Source: Herbaspirillum sp.
GTDB taxonomy: Bacteria; Pseudomonadota; Gammaproteobacteria; Burkholderiales; Burkholderiaceae_D
DNA length: 40,487 nt
Assembly (NCBI GenBank): GCA_028292625.1
Contig: JAQGLY010000065.1
Span: forward strand, 1 to 40,487
Reading direction: 5' to 3'
The notes under the pieces are model-generated. The model ran no database searches. It was not told the origin of the DNA and worked only from the letters and a program-made list of their open reading frames with translations. Shown here piece by piece: positions 25,901 to 36,888 of the stretch. Within the stretch, counting starts at the first letter, position 1. Every line of letters begins with the position of its first letter. Both the position numbers and the translations under genes were made by a program.

Positions 25901-27301
25901 ATGCTTAAAACGCTTTACGACAAACTTTGGGAATCGCACGTCGTGCATACCGAAGAAGACGGTACCGCCATCTTGTATATCGATCGGCATTTGCTGCATG
26001 AGGTAACCAGTCCGCAGGCGTTCGAGGGATTGAAGATCGCGGGACGCCAGCCATGGCGCAATTCGGCCAATCTGGTGGTGGCCGATCATAACGTGCCGAC
26101 CACCGACCGCGCCAACGGCATCGCCGATCCGATTTCCCGGCTGCAGGTTGAAACGCTGGACGCCAATGCCAAGGAATACGGTCTGACCTATTTCGGCATG
26201 AACGATCTGCGCCAGGGCATCGTGCATGTGATCGGCCCCGAGCAGGGCGCGACGCTGCCGGGCATGACCGTGGTCTGCGGCGATTCGCACACCTCGACGC
26301 ACGGCGCGTTCGGCGCGCTGGCGCACGGCATCGGCACCTCCGAAGTCGAGCACGTGCTGGCGACGCAAACGCTGCTGACGAAAAAATCCGCCTCCATGCT
26401 GGTGCAGGTCGACGGCGCGCTGCCGGCAGGCGTCACCGCCAAGGACATCGCCCTGGCCGTGATCGGCCGTATCGGCACCGCCGGCGGCACCGGCTATGCG
26501 ATCGAATTCGCCGGATCGACGATACGCTCGCTGTCGATGGAAGGCCGCATGACCCTGTGCAATATGGCGATCGAAGCCGGTGCGCGCTCGGGCATGATCG
26601 CGGTGGACGACGTCACGATCGATTATCTGAAGGGCCGTCCGTTTTCGCCAGCCGGTCCGCACTGGGAACGCGCGATCGCTTACTGGCGCACGCTGCATTC
26701 CGATCCGGGCGCCAAATTCGATATGGTGGTGACCTTGAATGCCGCCGAGGTCACGCCGCAGGTGACCTGGGGCACCTCGCCCGAAATGGTCGTGCCGATT
26801 ACCAGCCGCGTGCCGGATCCCGATCTGGAAAAAGATCCGAGCAAGCGCGACGGCATGGAAAAGGCGCTGATCTACATGGGCCTGAAACCGAATACGCCGA
26901 TGTCCGATATCCGCATCGACAAGGTCTTCATCGGTTCCTGCACCAATTCGCGCATCGAGGATTTGCGTGCGGCGGCGGCGGTCGTGCGCGGCAAATTCCG
27001 CGCTTCCAACGTCAAGCTGGCGATGGTGGTGCCGGGTTCCGGACTGGTCAAGCAGCAGGCCGAACGCGAAGGCCTGGACCGGATTTTCCGGGACGCCGGT
27101 TTCGAATGGCGCGAGCCGGGCTGCTCCATGTGTCTGGCGATGAACGCCGACCGGCTGGAGCCGGGCGAGCGCTGCGCCTCGACGTCGAATCGCAATTTCG
27201 AAGGCCGGCAGGGTGCCGGCGGCCGGACCCATCTGGTCAGCCCCGCGATGGCGGCGGCGGCGGGCATTGCCGGGCATTTCGTGGACATTCGTTCGTTATA
27301 A
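25901..27301 (+). CDS. leuC: 3-isopropylmalate dehydratase large subunit
   Basis: With LeuD isomerises 2-isopropylmalate to 3-isopropylmalate in leucine synthesis. 466 aa; ATG 25901 ([15 protein letters not shown]) is the standard family start although the frame is open 35 codons further upstream. The [4Fe-4S] ligands are Cys347 (GSCTNSR), Cys408 and Cys411 (GCSMC); also [20 protein letters not shown] and the substrate-contact segment [12 protein letters not shown]. First gene of leuC–entericidin–leuD–leuB; a 43-aa lipoprotein gene begins 16 bases downstream. Confidence 0.97.
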   Translation: MLKTLYDKLWESHVVHTEEDGTAILYIDRHLLHEVTSPQAFEGLKIAGRQPWRNSANLVVADHNVPTTDRANGIADPISRLQVETLDANAKEYGLTYFGMNDLRQGIVHVIGPEQGATLPGMTVVCGDSHTSTHGAFGALAHGIGTSEVEHVLATQTLLTKKSASMLVQVDGALPAGVTAKDIALAVIGRIGTAGGTGYAIEFAGSTIRSLSMEGRMTLCNMAIEAGARSGMIAVDDVTIDYLKGRPFSPAGPHWERAIAYWRTLHSDPGAKFDMVVTLNAAEVTPQVTWGTSPEMVVPITSRVPDPDLEKDPSKRDGMEKALIYMGLKPNTPMSDIRIDKVFIGSCTNSRIEDLRAAAAVVRGKFRASNVKLAMVVPGSGLVKQQAEREGLDRIFRDAGFEWREPGCSMCLAMNADRLEPGERCASTSNRNFEGRQGAGGRTHLVSPAMAAAAGIAGHFVDIRSL

Positions 27302-27316
27302 CTAAAAGGAGGATGT

Positions 27317-27448
27317 ATGAAAAAAATGATTACCTTGATGCTACTGGCCGCATCTGTCTATGCGCTGGCCGGTTGCAATACGGTTCACGGCTTTGGCCAG
27401 GATGTCGAAAAGGTCGGCGAAAAAATGCAGTCGAGCAGCCAGAAGTAA
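27317..27448 (+). CDS. Entericidin-type small lipoprotein, 43 aa
   Basis: The start [20 protein letters not shown] gives a signal peptide with lipobox ALAGC (Cys20), and the mature part [20 protein letters not shown] matches the entericidin A/B pattern (GCNTVxGxGxDVxxxGxxI/M). A very strong AAAGGAGG precedes ATG 27317 by four bases. Entericidins of E. coli are an antidote/toxin lipoprotein pair; only one member is present here, so a toxin role should not be assumed. It is inserted between leuC and leuD on the same strand, an arrangement I recall from other Burkholderiales. Confidence 0.88.
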   Translation: MKKMITLMLLAASVYALAGCNTVHGFGQDVEKVGEKMQSSSQK

Positions 27449-27548
27449 GGTTGCGCAGCGGCAGGCGGCCGGCGCTGGAAGAACGTCTGCCGCCCATGAC
27501 GCAGCATCAAAAACGCTCACACGAGCGCAGCATAAAGAACAGCGGATT

Positions 27549-28196
27549 ATGAATAAATTTACAGTGCATGAAGGCTTGGTGGCGCCGCTCGATCGCGCCA
27601 ATGTCGATACGGACGCGATCATTCCCAAGCAATTCCTGAAGTCGATCAAGCGTACCGGTTTCGGTCCCAATCTGTTCGACGAATGGCGTTATCTGGATCA
27701 TGGCGAGCCAGGCATGAATAACGACGCGCGCCCGAAAAATCCCGATTTCGTGTTGAATCAGCCGCAGTATCAGGGCGCGTCGATTTTGCTGGCGCGCAAG
27801 AATTTCGGCTGCGGCTCGTCGCGCGAACACGCGCCGTGGGCGCTCGATCAATTTGGCTTCCGCGCCGTGATCGCGCCGAGCTTTGCCGATATCTTCTTCA
27901 ATAACTCCTTCAAAAACGGTTTCCTGCCGATCGTTCTGTCCGAACAGAACGTCGATCACCTGTTCAACGAAGTCAAGGCGTTCCCGGGCTTCCGTCTGGT
28001 GATCGATCTGGAACGGCAAACCGTCGCCACCGCCAACGGCAGCCTCAGCTATTCGTTCGAGATCGGGCAGTTCCGCAAATACTGCATGATCAACGGCCTG
28101 GACGATATCGGGCTGACGCTGCGTCAATCCGATAAGATCCGCGAATTCGAGGCGCGCCATATTGCGCAGCAGCCATGGCTGGCCAATACCATTTGA
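27549..28196 (+). CDS. leuD: 3-isopropylmalate dehydratase small subunit
   Basis: 215 aa, family length; swivelling domain of isopropylmalate isomerase. Motifs: [20 protein letters not shown] near the N-terminus, and [19 protein letters not shown], whose GSSREHAPW loop shapes substrate specificity, then [18 protein letters not shown] 27549 chosen by family start ([10 protein letters not shown]); the in-frame sequence upstream overlaps the entericidin gene and is not coding. Ribosome binding is weak, so coupling with upstream translation is possible. A 7-bp inverted repeat (27458–27464/27487–27493) lies in the 100-base gap before it. Confidence 0.97.
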   Translation: MNKFTVHEGLVAPLDRANVDTDAIIPKQFLKSIKRTGFGPNLFDEWRYLDHGEPGMNNDARPKNPDFVLNQPQYQGASILLARKNFGCGSSREHAPWALDQFGFRAVIAPSFADIFFNNSFKNGFLPIVLSEQNVDHLFNEVKAFPGFRLVIDLERQTVATANGSLSYSFEIGQFRKYCMINGLDDIGLTLRQSDKIREFEARHIAQQPWLANTI

Positions 28197-28230
28197 AGCT
28201 GTTTACGATTCACGTTAAAGATTTGAAACC

Positions 28231-29301
28231 ATGAAAATTGCAATTCTGCCAGGTGATGGCATCGGTCCGGAAATCGTCGATCAGGCCGTGCGCGTGTTGA
28301 ACGCGCTGGACGAATCATTCGAAATGGAAACTGCTCCCGTAGGCGGCGCCGGCTATGAAGCGCACGGCCATCCGCTGCCGGACGGCACGCTGCAACTGGC
28401 CAAGGATGCCGACGCCATTTTGTTCGGCGCCGTCGGCGACTGGAAATACGATACGCTGGAGCGCTCATTGCGTCCGGAACAAGCCATTCTCGGCCTGCGC
28501 AAGCAGCTCGGCCTGTTCGCCAATCTGCGTCCGGCCATCCTGTATCCGGAACTGGCCGGCGCATCGTCGCTGAAGCCGGAAATCGTCTCCGGACTGGACA
28601 TCCTGATCGTTCGCGAACTGACCGGCGACATCTATTTCGGCACGCCGCGCGGCGTGCGCGAAGCGCCGGACGGCGCATTCAAGGGGGCGCGCGAAGGTTT
28701 CGATACCATGCGCTATGCCGAGCCGGAAATCCGCCGCATTGCGCACGTGGCGTTCCAGACCGCGCAGAAACGCGGCAAGCGCCTGACCAGCGTCGATAAG
28801 GCCAACGTGCTGGAAACCTTTCAGTTCTGGAAAGACATCGTTACCGACGTCCACAAGGAATACCCGGATGTGGCGCTGGAACACATGTATGTCGACAACG
28901 CCGCGATGCAATTGGTGCGCGCGCCGAAAAAATTCGACGTGATCGTGACCGGCAACATGTTCGGCGATATCCTGTCGGACGCGGCCGCGATGCTGACCGG
29001 CTCGATCGGCATGCTGCCGTCGGCGTCGCTGGATGCCGACAATAAGGGATTGTACGAGCCGTCGCACGGTTCGGCGCCCGACATCGCGGGCAAGGGCATC
29101 GCCAATCCGCTGGCGACCATTTTGTCGGCGGCGATGATGCTGCGTTATTCGCTGAACAGGGCGGAGCAGGCCGACCGCATCGAAAATGCGGTCAAGAAGG
29201 TATTGGCGGAGGGATTCCGCACCGTCGACATTTACGAAGCGGGCACCACCAAGGTCGGCACCAAACAGATGGGCGATGCAGTGGTCAAGGCGCTGGCCTG
29301 A
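28231..29301 (+). CDS. leuB: 3-isopropylmalate dehydrogenase
   Basis: NAD-dependent oxidative decarboxylation of 3-isopropylmalate, third step of leucine synthesis. 356 aa. [20 protein letters not shown] start, the substrate arginines in [35 protein letters not shown], catalytic Lys in [14 protein letters not shown], the metal-binding Asp residues in [19 protein letters not shown], and the NAD site [20 protein letters not shown]. 34 bases after leuD and 46 bases before asd, all co-directional. Confidence 0.97.
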   Translation: MKIAILPGDGIGPEIVDQAVRVLNALDESFEMETAPVGGAGYEAHGHPLPDGTLQLAKDADAILFGAVGDWKYDTLERSLRPEQAILGLRKQLGLFANLRPAILYPELAGASSLKPEIVSGLDILIVRELTGDIYFGTPRGVREAPDGAFKGAREGFDTMRYAEPEIRRIAHVAFQTAQKRGKRLTSVDKANVLETFQFWKDIVTDVHKEYPDVALEHMYVDNAAMQLVRAPKKFDVIVTGNMFGDILSDAAAMLTGSIGMLPSASLDADNKGLYEPSHGSAPDIAGKGIANPLATILSAAMMLRYSLNRAEQADRIENAVKKVLAEGFRTVDIYEAGTTKVGTKQMGDAVVKALA

Positions 29302-29347
29302 GTCCGGCGCCGGCGCGCTATTTTTTGATAATTTGTAGGAAACGACG

Positions 29348-30484
29348 ATGAAATTGGTTGGCCTGGTAGGTTGGCGCGGTATGGTGGGTTCGGTCCTAAT
29401 GCAGCGCATGCGGGAAGAGGGCGATTTCGACGAGATCGAACCTATGTTCTTTTCGACCTCCAACGTCGGCGGTAAAGCGCCCGCGTTCGCGAAAAACGAA
29501 ACAGTGCTGAAAGACGCCAACGACATCGAGGCATTGAAAAAATGCGATATCGTGCTGACCGCTCAGGGCGGCGACTACACCGCCGCGGTCTATCCGAAAC
29601 TGCGCGCGGCCGGCTGGAACGGCTACTGGATCGATGCCGCATCGACGCTGCGCATGGAAGACGACGCCATCATCGTGCTGGATCCGGTCAATCTGGATGT
29701 GATCAAGGACGCGTTGAAGCGCGGCGTCAAGAATTTCATCGGCGGCAATTGCACCGTGTCGTGCATGATGATCGGCCTCGGCGGTTTGTTCCAGCACGAT
29801 CTGATCGACTGGATGACATCGATGACGTATCAGGCCGCGTCCGGCGGCGGCGCGCAGCACATGCGCGAACTCCTGAGCCAGTTCGGCAGCATCAACGCCG
29901 AAGTTAAGGCGCTGCTGGACGATCCGGCCTCGGCGATTCTGGAAATCGATCGCAAGGTGCTGGCCAAGCAGCATGCGATGAGCGCCGACGAAACCAGGCA
30001 TTTCGGCGTGCCGCTGGCCGGCAATCTGATTCCCTGGATCGACAAGGATCTGGGTAACGGCATGTCCAAGGAAGAGTGGAAGGGCGGCGCTGAAACCAAC
30101 AAGATTCTGGGCCGCGGCCCGGCCTTCGGCGCCGGCGCCAAGGCGGTCATTCCGGTGGACGGCTTGTGCGTGCGCATCGGCGCGATGCGCTGCCATTCGC
30201 AGGCATTGACGATCAAATTGAAAAAAGACGTGCCGCTCGACGAAATCGCCGACATGCTGGCCGGCAGCAACCAATGGGCCAAGGTGGTGCCGAATACACG
30301 CGAGGCATCGATGACCGATTTGACGCCTGCCGCGGTGACCGGCAGCCTGACGATTCCGGTCGGCCGTTTGCGCAAGTTGCAAATGGGCGGCGAGTATCTG
30401 TCGGCGTTTACGGTCGGCGATCAATTGTTGTGGGGCGCGGCCGAACCGCTGCGCCGCATGTTGCGCATCGTGCTGCAAGGTTAA
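29348..30484 (+). CDS. asd: Aspartate-semialdehyde dehydrogenase
   Basis: Reduces aspartyl phosphate to the semialdehyde with NADPH; branch point to lysine/diaminopimelate, threonine and methionine. 378 aa, the Gram-negative long form. NADP site [18 protein letters not shown], catalytic Cys135 in [15 protein letters not shown], and the later catalytic His within [24 protein letters not shown] precedes ATG 29348. Likely the end of the leu–asd unit, as a hairpin follows. Confidence 0.97.
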   Translation: MKLVGLVGWRGMVGSVLMQRMREEGDFDEIEPMFFSTSNVGGKAPAFAKNETVLKDANDIEALKKCDIVLTAQGGDYTAAVYPKLRAAGWNGYWIDAASTLRMEDDAIIVLDPVNLDVIKDALKRGVKNFIGGNCTVSCMMIGLGGLFQHDLIDWMTSMTYQAASGGGAQHMRELLSQFGSINAEVKALLDDPASAILEIDRKVLAKQHAMSADETRHFGVPLAGNLIPWIDKDLGNGMSKEEWKGGAETNKILGRGPAFGAGAKAVIPVDGLCVRIGAMRCHSQALTIKLKKDVPLDEIADMLAGSNQWAKVVPNTREASMTDLTPAAVTGSLTIPVGRLRKLQMGGEYLSAFTVGDQLLWGAAEPLRRMLRIVLQG

Positions 30485-30512
30485 GCCCTGCCTGCTGCCG
30501 GCGCCCCGATAG

Positions 30513-30550
30513 GCAACCCCGTCCGGACTTCGACATCCTGGCGGGGTTGC
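30513..30550 (+). terminator. Probable terminator after asd
   Basis: GCAACCCCG (30513–30521) pairs with CGGGGTTGC (30542–30550), 20-base loop, followed by TGCGTTTT. Long loop and delayed T-run make it moderate. The remaining bases to fimV (211-base gap in all) show no gene. Confidence 0.55.
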
Positions 30551-30695
30551 TGCGTTTTGTGGCGCGCCGGGGCCATGCTGGACGTACGGCGCTTGCGCGT
30601 GCTATTTCTTGATGATATGTTGCAAACCACATTAGGGCAGGAACAGGCCCAATCCGCGGTTTTGATTCCCGGCGCTTTACCTATCCAATCGAAAA

Positions 30696-32876
30696 ATGCA
30701 TCCAATGACACCTAAGCCTTTGTCCCGGTTAAAGCAGATCAGCGCCGCAGTCGTATTTCTCTGTCTCCTGTCCTCTGGCGCGCAAGCCGGGGCGCTCGGT
30801 AAATTAACTGTGTTGTCGGCGATAGGCCAGCCGCTCAATGCCGAAATCGAACTGCAATCGGTCAGTGCGCAGGAGAAGCCGTCGCTGGAGGTCAGGCTGG
30901 CATCGAAACAGGCATTTTCTCAAGCGAATGTGGAATTCAATCCGGCGCTGTTGGCTTTGCAGTTCGCGGTCGAGCCGCGCGGCGCGGGCCAGGTGGTGCA
31001 TATTACGTCGGCCAACGCATTCAATGAACCGGCCGTCGATGTCGTGCTGGAGTTGAGCAGCGCCACCACGCCGCGCGCGGTGCGCGAATACAGTTTTCTG
31101 CTGGATGCGCCACGCAGCGCACAGGTTCCGGCCCAGGTAACATCGCCGGCCGCCGCGGTTCAGACACCAGCCCAGGCGAAAGCGGATGCTCCCGTTCACC
31201 CGGCTGTCGAAACAGCGTCGAAGGGCAAGTCCGAGGCGGCGCCGAAATCGGCGAAAAAAAGCGCCAAGGCCAAGGCGGCGGGAAAAGCCGGGAAAACCGA
31301 ATATAAAGTGAAAACGGGCGATTCCCTGTCCGAAATCGCCAATCGGATGCGGCCGGCCGGCGTGTCGCTGGATCAAATGCTGGTGGCGATGTACCGCGCC
31401 AATCCGGATGCCTTCACCGGCGAAAACATGAGCCGCATGCGCGCCGGATCGATTCTGGGGGTGCCGGACGCGTCCGCCGCGACAGCAACGGCCAGGCCCG
31501 AAGCGACCAGCATCGTGGTGGCGCAGGCGCAGGATTTCAGTCGCTATCGCAATCAATTGGCCGGCCGCGTCGCGGCTGCGCCGGCCAAGGCCAGCGGCGC
31601 AGCCGGGCAGGCCGCCGCCGGCAAGATCTCCGCCAGGGTCGAAGAACGTGCGGCGCAAACGGGTGAAGCCAAGGACCGTCTGCAATTGTCGAAAGCGGGC
31701 GTCGGCGACGGCGCATCCGGCGGCATGAACAGTGAAGACCGGATTGCGGCTGACAAGGCCGCGGCCGATGCCGCGTCGCGCATCAAGGAACTGGAAAAGA
31801 ATGTCGGCGATCTTCAGAAATTACTGGAAATAAAAAATCGGAATCTGGCTGAATTGAATGCGCAGAAGGAGGCGGCAACGGCTGCTGCTGCTCATTCGGC
31901 TGCAACGCCTGCCGTGGCCCCGCCTGCTGCCGACGATACAGCCGCGAAGCCCGCCGATGCGGCTGTTGCCGCCGCCGTGCCCGCAGCGGCGCCGGCCAAG
32001 CCAAAGCCTGCGGCCGTGTTGGCTCCGGATTTCTTCGACGACTGGCGCGACAATCCTATGCTGCTGCCGGGCGGCGGTGCGCTGGCCGTGATATTGATTG
32101 CGTGGGCCTTGTACCGCGCCCGCCGCCGCGGCGATGAAAAGGCCGTCGGCGCAGCAGCGGCTTCCGGCATCGCCCGGGAGCCGGTAGTCGGAGACTCTGC
32201 CTTCGCCGACGTTGCCGCGGCGTCCGCCTATCAGAAAGAGCCGTTCGTTACCCCGGCTCAAGCCGAGTCGCGTTCCGCGGTCGATAAGCCGGCTGCGCCG
32301 TCGGCCGGCGCTGCAGCCGATGAAGCCGATGCGCTGAAAATCGATCTGGGCCAGCTCGACAAGCCTGCTGCGCGCACGGTAGCGCCCGCCAGTCTCGATA
32401 TGAGCAAGCTCGATTTCGATCTGGAACTGGAAAAAAATCCGCCACCGCCGAAAGCCGTGGACGAAACCGGTCCCGGGATCGATCTGGCGGCGGGACTGGC
32501 GCAACAATCGGAAAAGCAAGCCGAAAAGAAGGCTGAACAGCCCGCTCCGCCCGCCGCCGCCGCGCCACAGGTCGCCGCCAAAGCGCCGGAATTGCCGCCG
32601 GATGTCGCGGCACTCAGCCTGGATCTGGGCGCCCCCGCCGCCAGCCCGGCTGCCGAGACGACAGTCGAGACGACAGCCGCCGCGGGTCAAGGCGGCGATG
32701 AAGAGGATGAAACCTCGTCCTTTGCCAAGGAAGTCAATACCAAACTGGATCTGGCCGCCGCGTATCAGGAAATCGGCGACAAGGACGGCGCCCGGGAATT
32801 GCTGGACGAAGTGATCAAGGCGGGCAATCGGCGCCAGGTAGGCAAGGCGCAGGAGATGCTGGGGCAATTGGCCTAG
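30696..32876 (+). CDS. fimV: FimV-type polar hub protein
   Basis: FimV proteins bind peptidoglycan and organise the cell pole, type IV pili and related secretion or motility functions. 726 aa. Signal peptide ending SSGAQA (about residue 31), FimV N-terminal beta domain ([20 protein letters not shown] onward), LysM at about 202–255 ([17 protein letters not shown]), Ala/Lys-rich spacers, a coiled coil ([20 protein letters not shown]), one membrane helix at about 455–473 ([20 protein letters not shown]), an acidic cytoplasmic stretch, and the conserved TPR-like C-terminal domain ([20 protein letters not shown]). ATG 30696 or 30705; neither has a clear ribosome binding site. Between asd and truA, as is usual in Burkholderiales. 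Confidence 0.92.
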   Translation: MHPMTPKPLSRLKQISAAVVFLCLLSSGAQAGALGKLTVLSAIGQPLNAEIELQSVSAQEKPSLEVRLASKQAFSQANVEFNPALLALQFAVEPRGAGQVVHITSANAFNEPAVDVVLELSSATTPRAVREYSFLLDAPRSAQVPAQVTSPAAAVQTPAQAKADAPVHPAVETASKGKSEAAPKSAKKSAKAKAAGKAGKTEYKVKTGDSLSEIANRMRPAGVSLDQMLVAMYRANPDAFTGENMSRMRAGSILGVPDASAATATARPEATSIVVAQAQDFSRYRNQLAGRVAAAPAKASGAAGQAAAGKISARVEERAAQTGEAKDRLQLSKAGVGDGASGGMNSEDRIAADKAAADAASRIKELEKNVGDLQKLLEIKNRNLAELNAQKEAATAAAAHSAATPAVAPPAADDTAAKPADAAVAAAVPAAAPAKPKPAAVLAPDFFDDWRDNPMLLPGGGALAVILIAWALYRARRRGDEKAVGAAAASGIAREPVVGDSAFADVAAASAYQKEPFVTPAQAESRSAVDKPAAPSAGAAADEADALKIDLGQLDKPAARTVAPASLDMSKLDFDLELEKNPPPPKAVDETGPGIDLAAGLAQQSEKQAEKKAEQPAPPAAAAPQVAAKAPELPPDVAALSLDLGAPAASPAAETTVETTAAAGQGGDEEDETSSFAKEVNTKLDLAAAYQEIGDKDGARELLDEVIKAGNRRQVGKAQEMLGQLA

Positions 32877-32938
32877 GGCGACAGCCTTGGCCATGGGCCG
32901 CACACGCCGGCTTGCCGCGTTTATTTTTTGGAGTGCGT

Positions 32939-33808
32939 GTGACAGAAGCGGTAAGCAAGCGCATTGTGCTTGGCATCCAGTACGACGGCAGCCCGTGGCA
33001 AGGCTGGCAGACCCAGCCGCATGGCCAAACCGTGCAGGATGCGCTCGAAGCCGCATTGCTGCGCTTCGCATTGATCCCGCTGTCCGTGGTGTGCGCCGGT
33101 CGCACCGATTCGGGTGTGCATGCGCTGGAGCAAGTGGTGCATTTCGATACCGCCGTGTCGCGCGACATCGCATCCTGGGTGCGCGGCGTCAACGCCTTTT
33201 TGCCGCCATCGATCGCGGTGCGCTGGGCTTGCGAACTGCCGCCGCTGGACATTGCGCCGCTACCGATCGCGACGGCCAGCCAGGCCATCGACCCGCGTTA
33301 CGCCCGCGAAGGCGGCTTTCATGCGCGTTTCAGCGCGACGGCGCGCACTTATCACTATCTGTTGTATAACCATCCGGTGCGCGCGCCGCTGCTCGTCGGC
33401 CGCGCCGGATGGGTATTTCGCCCGCTGGCTCTGCAGCCCATGCGCGAGGCTGCGCAACATCTGGTCGGCACGCACGACTTTTCTTCGTTTCGTTCCATAG
33501 AATGCCAGGCCAAATCGCCTGTGCGCAGCATGTATGGTCTTGATATCGCGCAATCCGGTGACATGTTCATGTTTACCCTGCGGGCCAACGCCTTTTTACA
33601 TCATATGGTGCGCAATATCGTCGGCGCGCTGATCGCCGTCGGACACGGCAGGAAGGATCCGGCCTGGATCGCCGATCTGCTGGCGCAGCGCGACCGCAGC
33701 AGGGCGGCGCCGACCTTCATGGCTGACGGCCTGTATCTGGCGCGCGTGGAATATCCTGCGCAGTGGCAGTTGCCGCAACACGACGCGCAAGGCTGGCCCT
33801 GGGGCTGA
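32939..33808 (+). CDS. truA: tRNA pseudouridine(38–40) synthase
   Basis: Converts U38–U40 in the tRNA anticodon arm to pseudouridine. 289 aa from GTG 32939, chosen because GGAG lies five bases upstream; a TTG at 32912 and GTG at 32933 are alternatives. Catalytic Asp57 is in [10 protein letters not shown]; other signatures are [37 protein letters not shown] and [16 protein letters not shown]. 63 bases separate it from trpF. Confidence 0.96.
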   Translation: MTEAVSKRIVLGIQYDGSPWQGWQTQPHGQTVQDALEAALLRFALIPLSVVCAGRTDSGVHALEQVVHFDTAVSRDIASWVRGVNAFLPPSIAVRWACELPPLDIAPLPIATASQAIDPRYAREGGFHARFSATARTYHYLLYNHPVRAPLLVGRAGWVFRPLALQPMREAAQHLVGTHDFSSFRSIECQAKSPVRSMYGLDIAQSGDMFMFTLRANAFLHHMVRNIVGALIAVGHGRKDPAWIADLLAQRDRSRAAPTFMADGLYLARVEYPAQWQLPQHDAQGWPWG

Positions 33809-33871
33809 GCCCGCGTGCGGCAGGCCGCAAAGCGGGATAAAACCGGTTATTTTTGGCACGGATAAGAGCTT

Positions 33872-34534
33872 ATGACACATCGCACTAGAATCAAGATTTG
33901 CGGATTGACGCGGGCGCAGGACGTCGCCGCGGCTGTGGCCGCCGGCGCGGATGCGCTCGGTTTCGTGTTTTATGAACGCAGCCCGCGCCACGTCACCGCG
34001 CAGCAGGCCGCCGGCCTGATCGCCCAATTGCCGCCTTTCGTCACCCCGGTCGGCCTGTTCGTCAATGCGTCGACGGCGCAGGTTGCGGCGGTGCTGGCGC
34101 AGGCTCCGCTGGCGATGCTGCAGTTTCACGGCGACGAAACGCCGCAGCAGTGCGCCGACATCGCGGCGGCGGTCCGGCTGCCGTATATGCAGGCGGTGCG
34201 CATCGGCGCTTCGCTGCCGCCCGCGGATTTGGTAAAATGCGAAATTGTCTGCCGTTCGCTCAGCCCGTTTTTCAGCGGGCTGCTGCTCGATACGCTGGCG
34301 GACGGTTATGGCGGCAGCGGAAAGGTATTCGATTGGTCTCTTAGTCCAGAAGAACTCGCGTCTCGGGTCGTTTTGAGTGGTGGCTTGAACGCTGCCAACG
34401 CGACTGACGCCGTGCGTCGCGTACGCCCGTTCGCCGTCGACGTCAGCAGTGGCGTCGAAAGCGCGAGGGGCATCAAGGACAGCGATAAAATTCGCGCTTT
34501 CGTGGACGCCGTACGCGCCGCAAGCGTAGATTGA
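33872..34534 (+). CDS. trpF: Phosphoribosylanthranilate isomerase
   Basis: TIM-barrel enzyme of tryptophan synthesis, Amadori rearrangement of PRA to CdRP. 220 aa. Catalytic Cys in KICGLTRAQD, general acid Asp in LLLDTLADG, phosphate-binding SGGLNAANATDAV and VDVSSGVES. Monofunctional, not fused to TrpC as in enterics. 37 bases before trpB. Confidence 0.96.
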   Translation: MTHRTRIKICGLTRAQDVAAAVAAGADALGFVFYERSPRHVTAQQAAGLIAQLPPFVTPVGLFVNASTAQVAAVLAQAPLAMLQFHGDETPQQCADIAAAVRLPYMQAVRIGASLPPADLVKCEIVCRSLSPFFSGLLLDTLADGYGGSGKVFDWSLSPEELASRVVLSGGLNAANATDAVRRVRPFAVDVSSGVESARGIKDSDKIRAFVDAVRAASVD

Positions 34535-34571
34535 GCGCTGCATCCACCCGTCAAGTTTCTAAGGAATCAGC

Positions 34572-35822
34572 ATGAGCCACACCTCTTCCACCGATACGGC
34601 GTCCGATAGCGGACCGTATCGCTTACCCGACGCCAATGGGCATTTCGGCCGTTACGGCGGCAGTTTCGTCGCGGAAACACTCACCCACGCATTGACCGAA
34701 CTGAATCAGGCTTACGCCAAATATCAGCGCGATCCGCAATTCCTGGCGGAATTCGATTCGGAACTCAAGCATTTCGTCGGCCGTCCCAGCCCTGTTTACC
34801 ATGCCAAGCGCTGGTCGGAGCTGGCCGGCGGCGCGCAGATTTACTTCAAACGCGAAGACCTGAATCACACCGGCGCGCACAAGATCAACAACGTGATCGG
34901 ACAGGCGCTGCTGGCCAAGCGCATGGGCAAGCCGCGCGTGATCGCCGAAACCGGCGCCGGCCAGCACGGCGTGGCCACCGCCACCATTTGCGCCCGCTTC
35001 GGCATGGAATGCGTGGTGTACATGGGCAGCGAGGACGTCAAGCGTCAAATGCAGAACGTTTACCGGATGAATCTGCTCGGTGCGAAGGTGGTGCCGGTCG
35101 AATCCGGTTCGAAAACCCTGAAGGATGCGCTCAACGAAGCCATGCGCGACTGGGTCACCAATGTCGAAAACACTTTTTACATCATCGGCACGGTGGCGGG
35201 ACCGCATCCATATCCGATGATGGTGCGCGACTTTCAGTCGGTGATCGGCAACGAATGCCTGACCCAGATGCCGGAGATGACCGGACGCCAGCCGGATTAT
35301 GTGGTCGCCTGCGTCGGCGGCGGCTCGAATGCGATGGGCATCTTTTATCCGTACATCGACCATAAGGAAGTGCAGCTGATCGGCGTCGAAGCGGCCGGCG
35401 AAGGACTGGAAACCGGACGACACTCGGCATCGCTGACGCTGGGCTCGCCGGGCGTGCTGCACGGCAACCGCACTTATCTGCTGCAGGATGAAAACGGCCA
35501 GATCATCGAAACGCATTCGGTATCGGCCGGACTGGATTATCCCGGCGTCGGCCCCGAACACGCGTGGCTCAAGGACATCGGACGCGCGCAATATGCCTGC
35601 ATTACCGACGACGAGGCGCTGGCGGCATTCAACACCTGCTGCCGGATCGAAGGCATTATCCCTGCGCTGGAATCCAGCCACGCATTGGCGCACGCCGCGA
35701 AACTGGCGGCGACGCTGCCGAAGGACAAGATCGTGCTGGTCAATCTATCCGGCCGCGGCGACAAGGACATGCACACCGTGCAGGAGCGCGAACGGGAGAA
35801 ACAGGGCAAGTCTTCCGCCTAG
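34572..35822 (+). CDS. trpB: Tryptophan synthase beta chain
   Basis: PLP enzyme joining indole and serine. 416 aa, with a short N-terminal extension ([14 protein letters not shown]). PLP Lys104 in [10 protein letters not shown], indole-site Glu in [13 protein letters not shown], the phosphate-binding [15 protein letters not shown], and [10 protein letters not shown] near the end. AAGGA precedes ATG 34572. 118 bases separate it from trpA, more than between trpF and trpB, with no ORF inside. Confidence 0.97.
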   Translation: MSHTSSTDTASDSGPYRLPDANGHFGRYGGSFVAETLTHALTELNQAYAKYQRDPQFLAEFDSELKHFVGRPSPVYHAKRWSELAGGAQIYFKREDLNHTGAHKINNVIGQALLAKRMGKPRVIAETGAGQHGVATATICARFGMECVVYMGSEDVKRQMQNVYRMNLLGAKVVPVESGSKTLKDALNEAMRDWVTNVENTFYIIGTVAGPHPYPMMVRDFQSVIGNECLTQMPEMTGRQPDYVVACVGGGSNAMGIFYPYIDHKEVQLIGVEAAGEGLETGRHSASLTLGSPGVLHGNRTYLLQDENGQIIETHSVSAGLDYPGVGPEHAWLKDIGRAQYACITDDEALAAFNTCCRIEGIIPALESSHALAHAAKLAATLPKDKIVLVNLSGRGDKDMHTVQEREREKQGKSSA

Positions 35823-35940
35823 GAACCGGCCGCCGCGTCCCGATACAGAGATTTAACAGCAATTCATTCATCATTTTGTTGCAGCGCCGCCCGCCTGGCC
35901 GGGCGGCAATCCGAACCGATCCGCCTTTATCCTTGAAGCC

Positions 35941-36741
35941 ATGTCCCGAATCCAATCCAAGTTTGCCGCGCTGACGGCGCAACACAAAAAAGCGCTGATC
36001 ACCTTCATTACCGCGGGCGATCCGGCTCCGGCGCTGACGGTGCCGCTGATGCATGCCATGGTGGCGGGCGGCGTCGATATCCTGGAACTTGGCGTACCCT
36101 TTTCCGATCCGATGGCGGAAGGGCCGGTGATTCAGCGCGCTTGCGAACGGGCCTTGAAGTTCAACGTCGGCCTGCGCGACGTATTCGGGTTTGTGCGCGA
36201 ATTCCGTCTGACGGATGCCGACACGCCGGTGGTGCTGATGGGATACGCCAATCCGGTCGAACGCATGGGCGTCGATACCTTCATCGCGCAGGCGGCCGAA
36301 GCCGGTGTGGACGGCGCCATCGTGGTCGATTACCCGCCCGAGGAATGTGAAGACTTCACCGCCAAAATGCGGGCGGCCGGGATGGATCCGATTTTCCTGC
36401 TGTCGCCGACCTCGACCGAGGCGCGCATCGAACAGGTGGCCAGGGTCAGCAGCGGTTTCAGTTATTACGTATCGCTCAAAGGCGTCACCGGCGCCGGCAA
36501 CATCGATACGGAAGAAGTGGCGCAACGCATAGCGGCGATTCGCAAACACGTCAAATTGCCGATAGGCGTCGGTTTCGGCATTCGCGACGGCGCCACTGCC
36601 AAGGCGGTCGCGTCGGTGGCCGATGCGGTCGTGATCGGAAGCAGGATCATTCAGGAGCTGGAAAATACGCCCCAGGACAGGGCAGTGGAAGCAGTACAGG
36701 CCTTCGTGGCCGGCATCCGCAGCGCGATGGACGAGCGCTGA
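35941..36741 (+). CDS. trpA: Tryptophan synthase alpha chain
   Basis: Cleaves indole-3-glycerol phosphate and passes indole to TrpB. 266 aa. The catalytic Glu49 is in [15 protein letters not shown]. By position, residue 60 is Glu, where the enterobacterial enzyme has the second catalytic acid Asp60; the acidic function is kept but the side chain is one carbon longer. Other motifs: [33 protein letters not shown], and the phosphate site [15 protein letters not shown]. Weak ribosome binding site at ATG 35941. Confidence 0.97.
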   Translation: MSRIQSKFAALTAQHKKALITFITAGDPAPALTVPLMHAMVAGGVDILELGVPFSDPMAEGPVIQRACERALKFNVGLRDVFGFVREFRLTDADTPVVLMGYANPVERMGVDTFIAQAAEAGVDGAIVVDYPPEECEDFTAKMRAAGMDPIFLLSPTSTEARIEQVARVSSGFSYYVSLKGVTGAGNIDTEEVAQRIAAIRKHVKLPIGVGFGIRDGATAKAVASVADAVVIGSRIIQELENTPQDRAVEAVQAFVAGIRSAMDER

Positions 36742-36848
36742 CGTCGATACGCTAATTTGGCGTTTCCGCGTGATTGCACAGCATTTCCGGGCCTGGGAAT
36801 TTGTTAAATCCGGCTTCCGACATTCGTTACAATCAGCGGGAACGGCTC

Positions 36849-36857
36849 TGGTACAAT
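36849..36857 (+). promoter_or_regulatory. Extended -10 promoter of accD
   Basis: TGGTACAAT matches the extended -10 TG-N-TATAAT except one base; no good -35 at 16–18 bases (a weak TTACAA lies at 19). The expected start near 36864 gives a short leader of about 25 bases to accD. Confidence 0.45.
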
Positions 36858-36888
36858 GCGCCACCGCAAAAATGAATGAGGTCAATAT

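Noticed and set aside
30696..32876. Ala/Lys/Pro-rich stretches of FimV as tandem DNA repeats
   Set aside because: The protein is low in complexity but the DNA shows no regular repeat unit; it is a spacer between domains.
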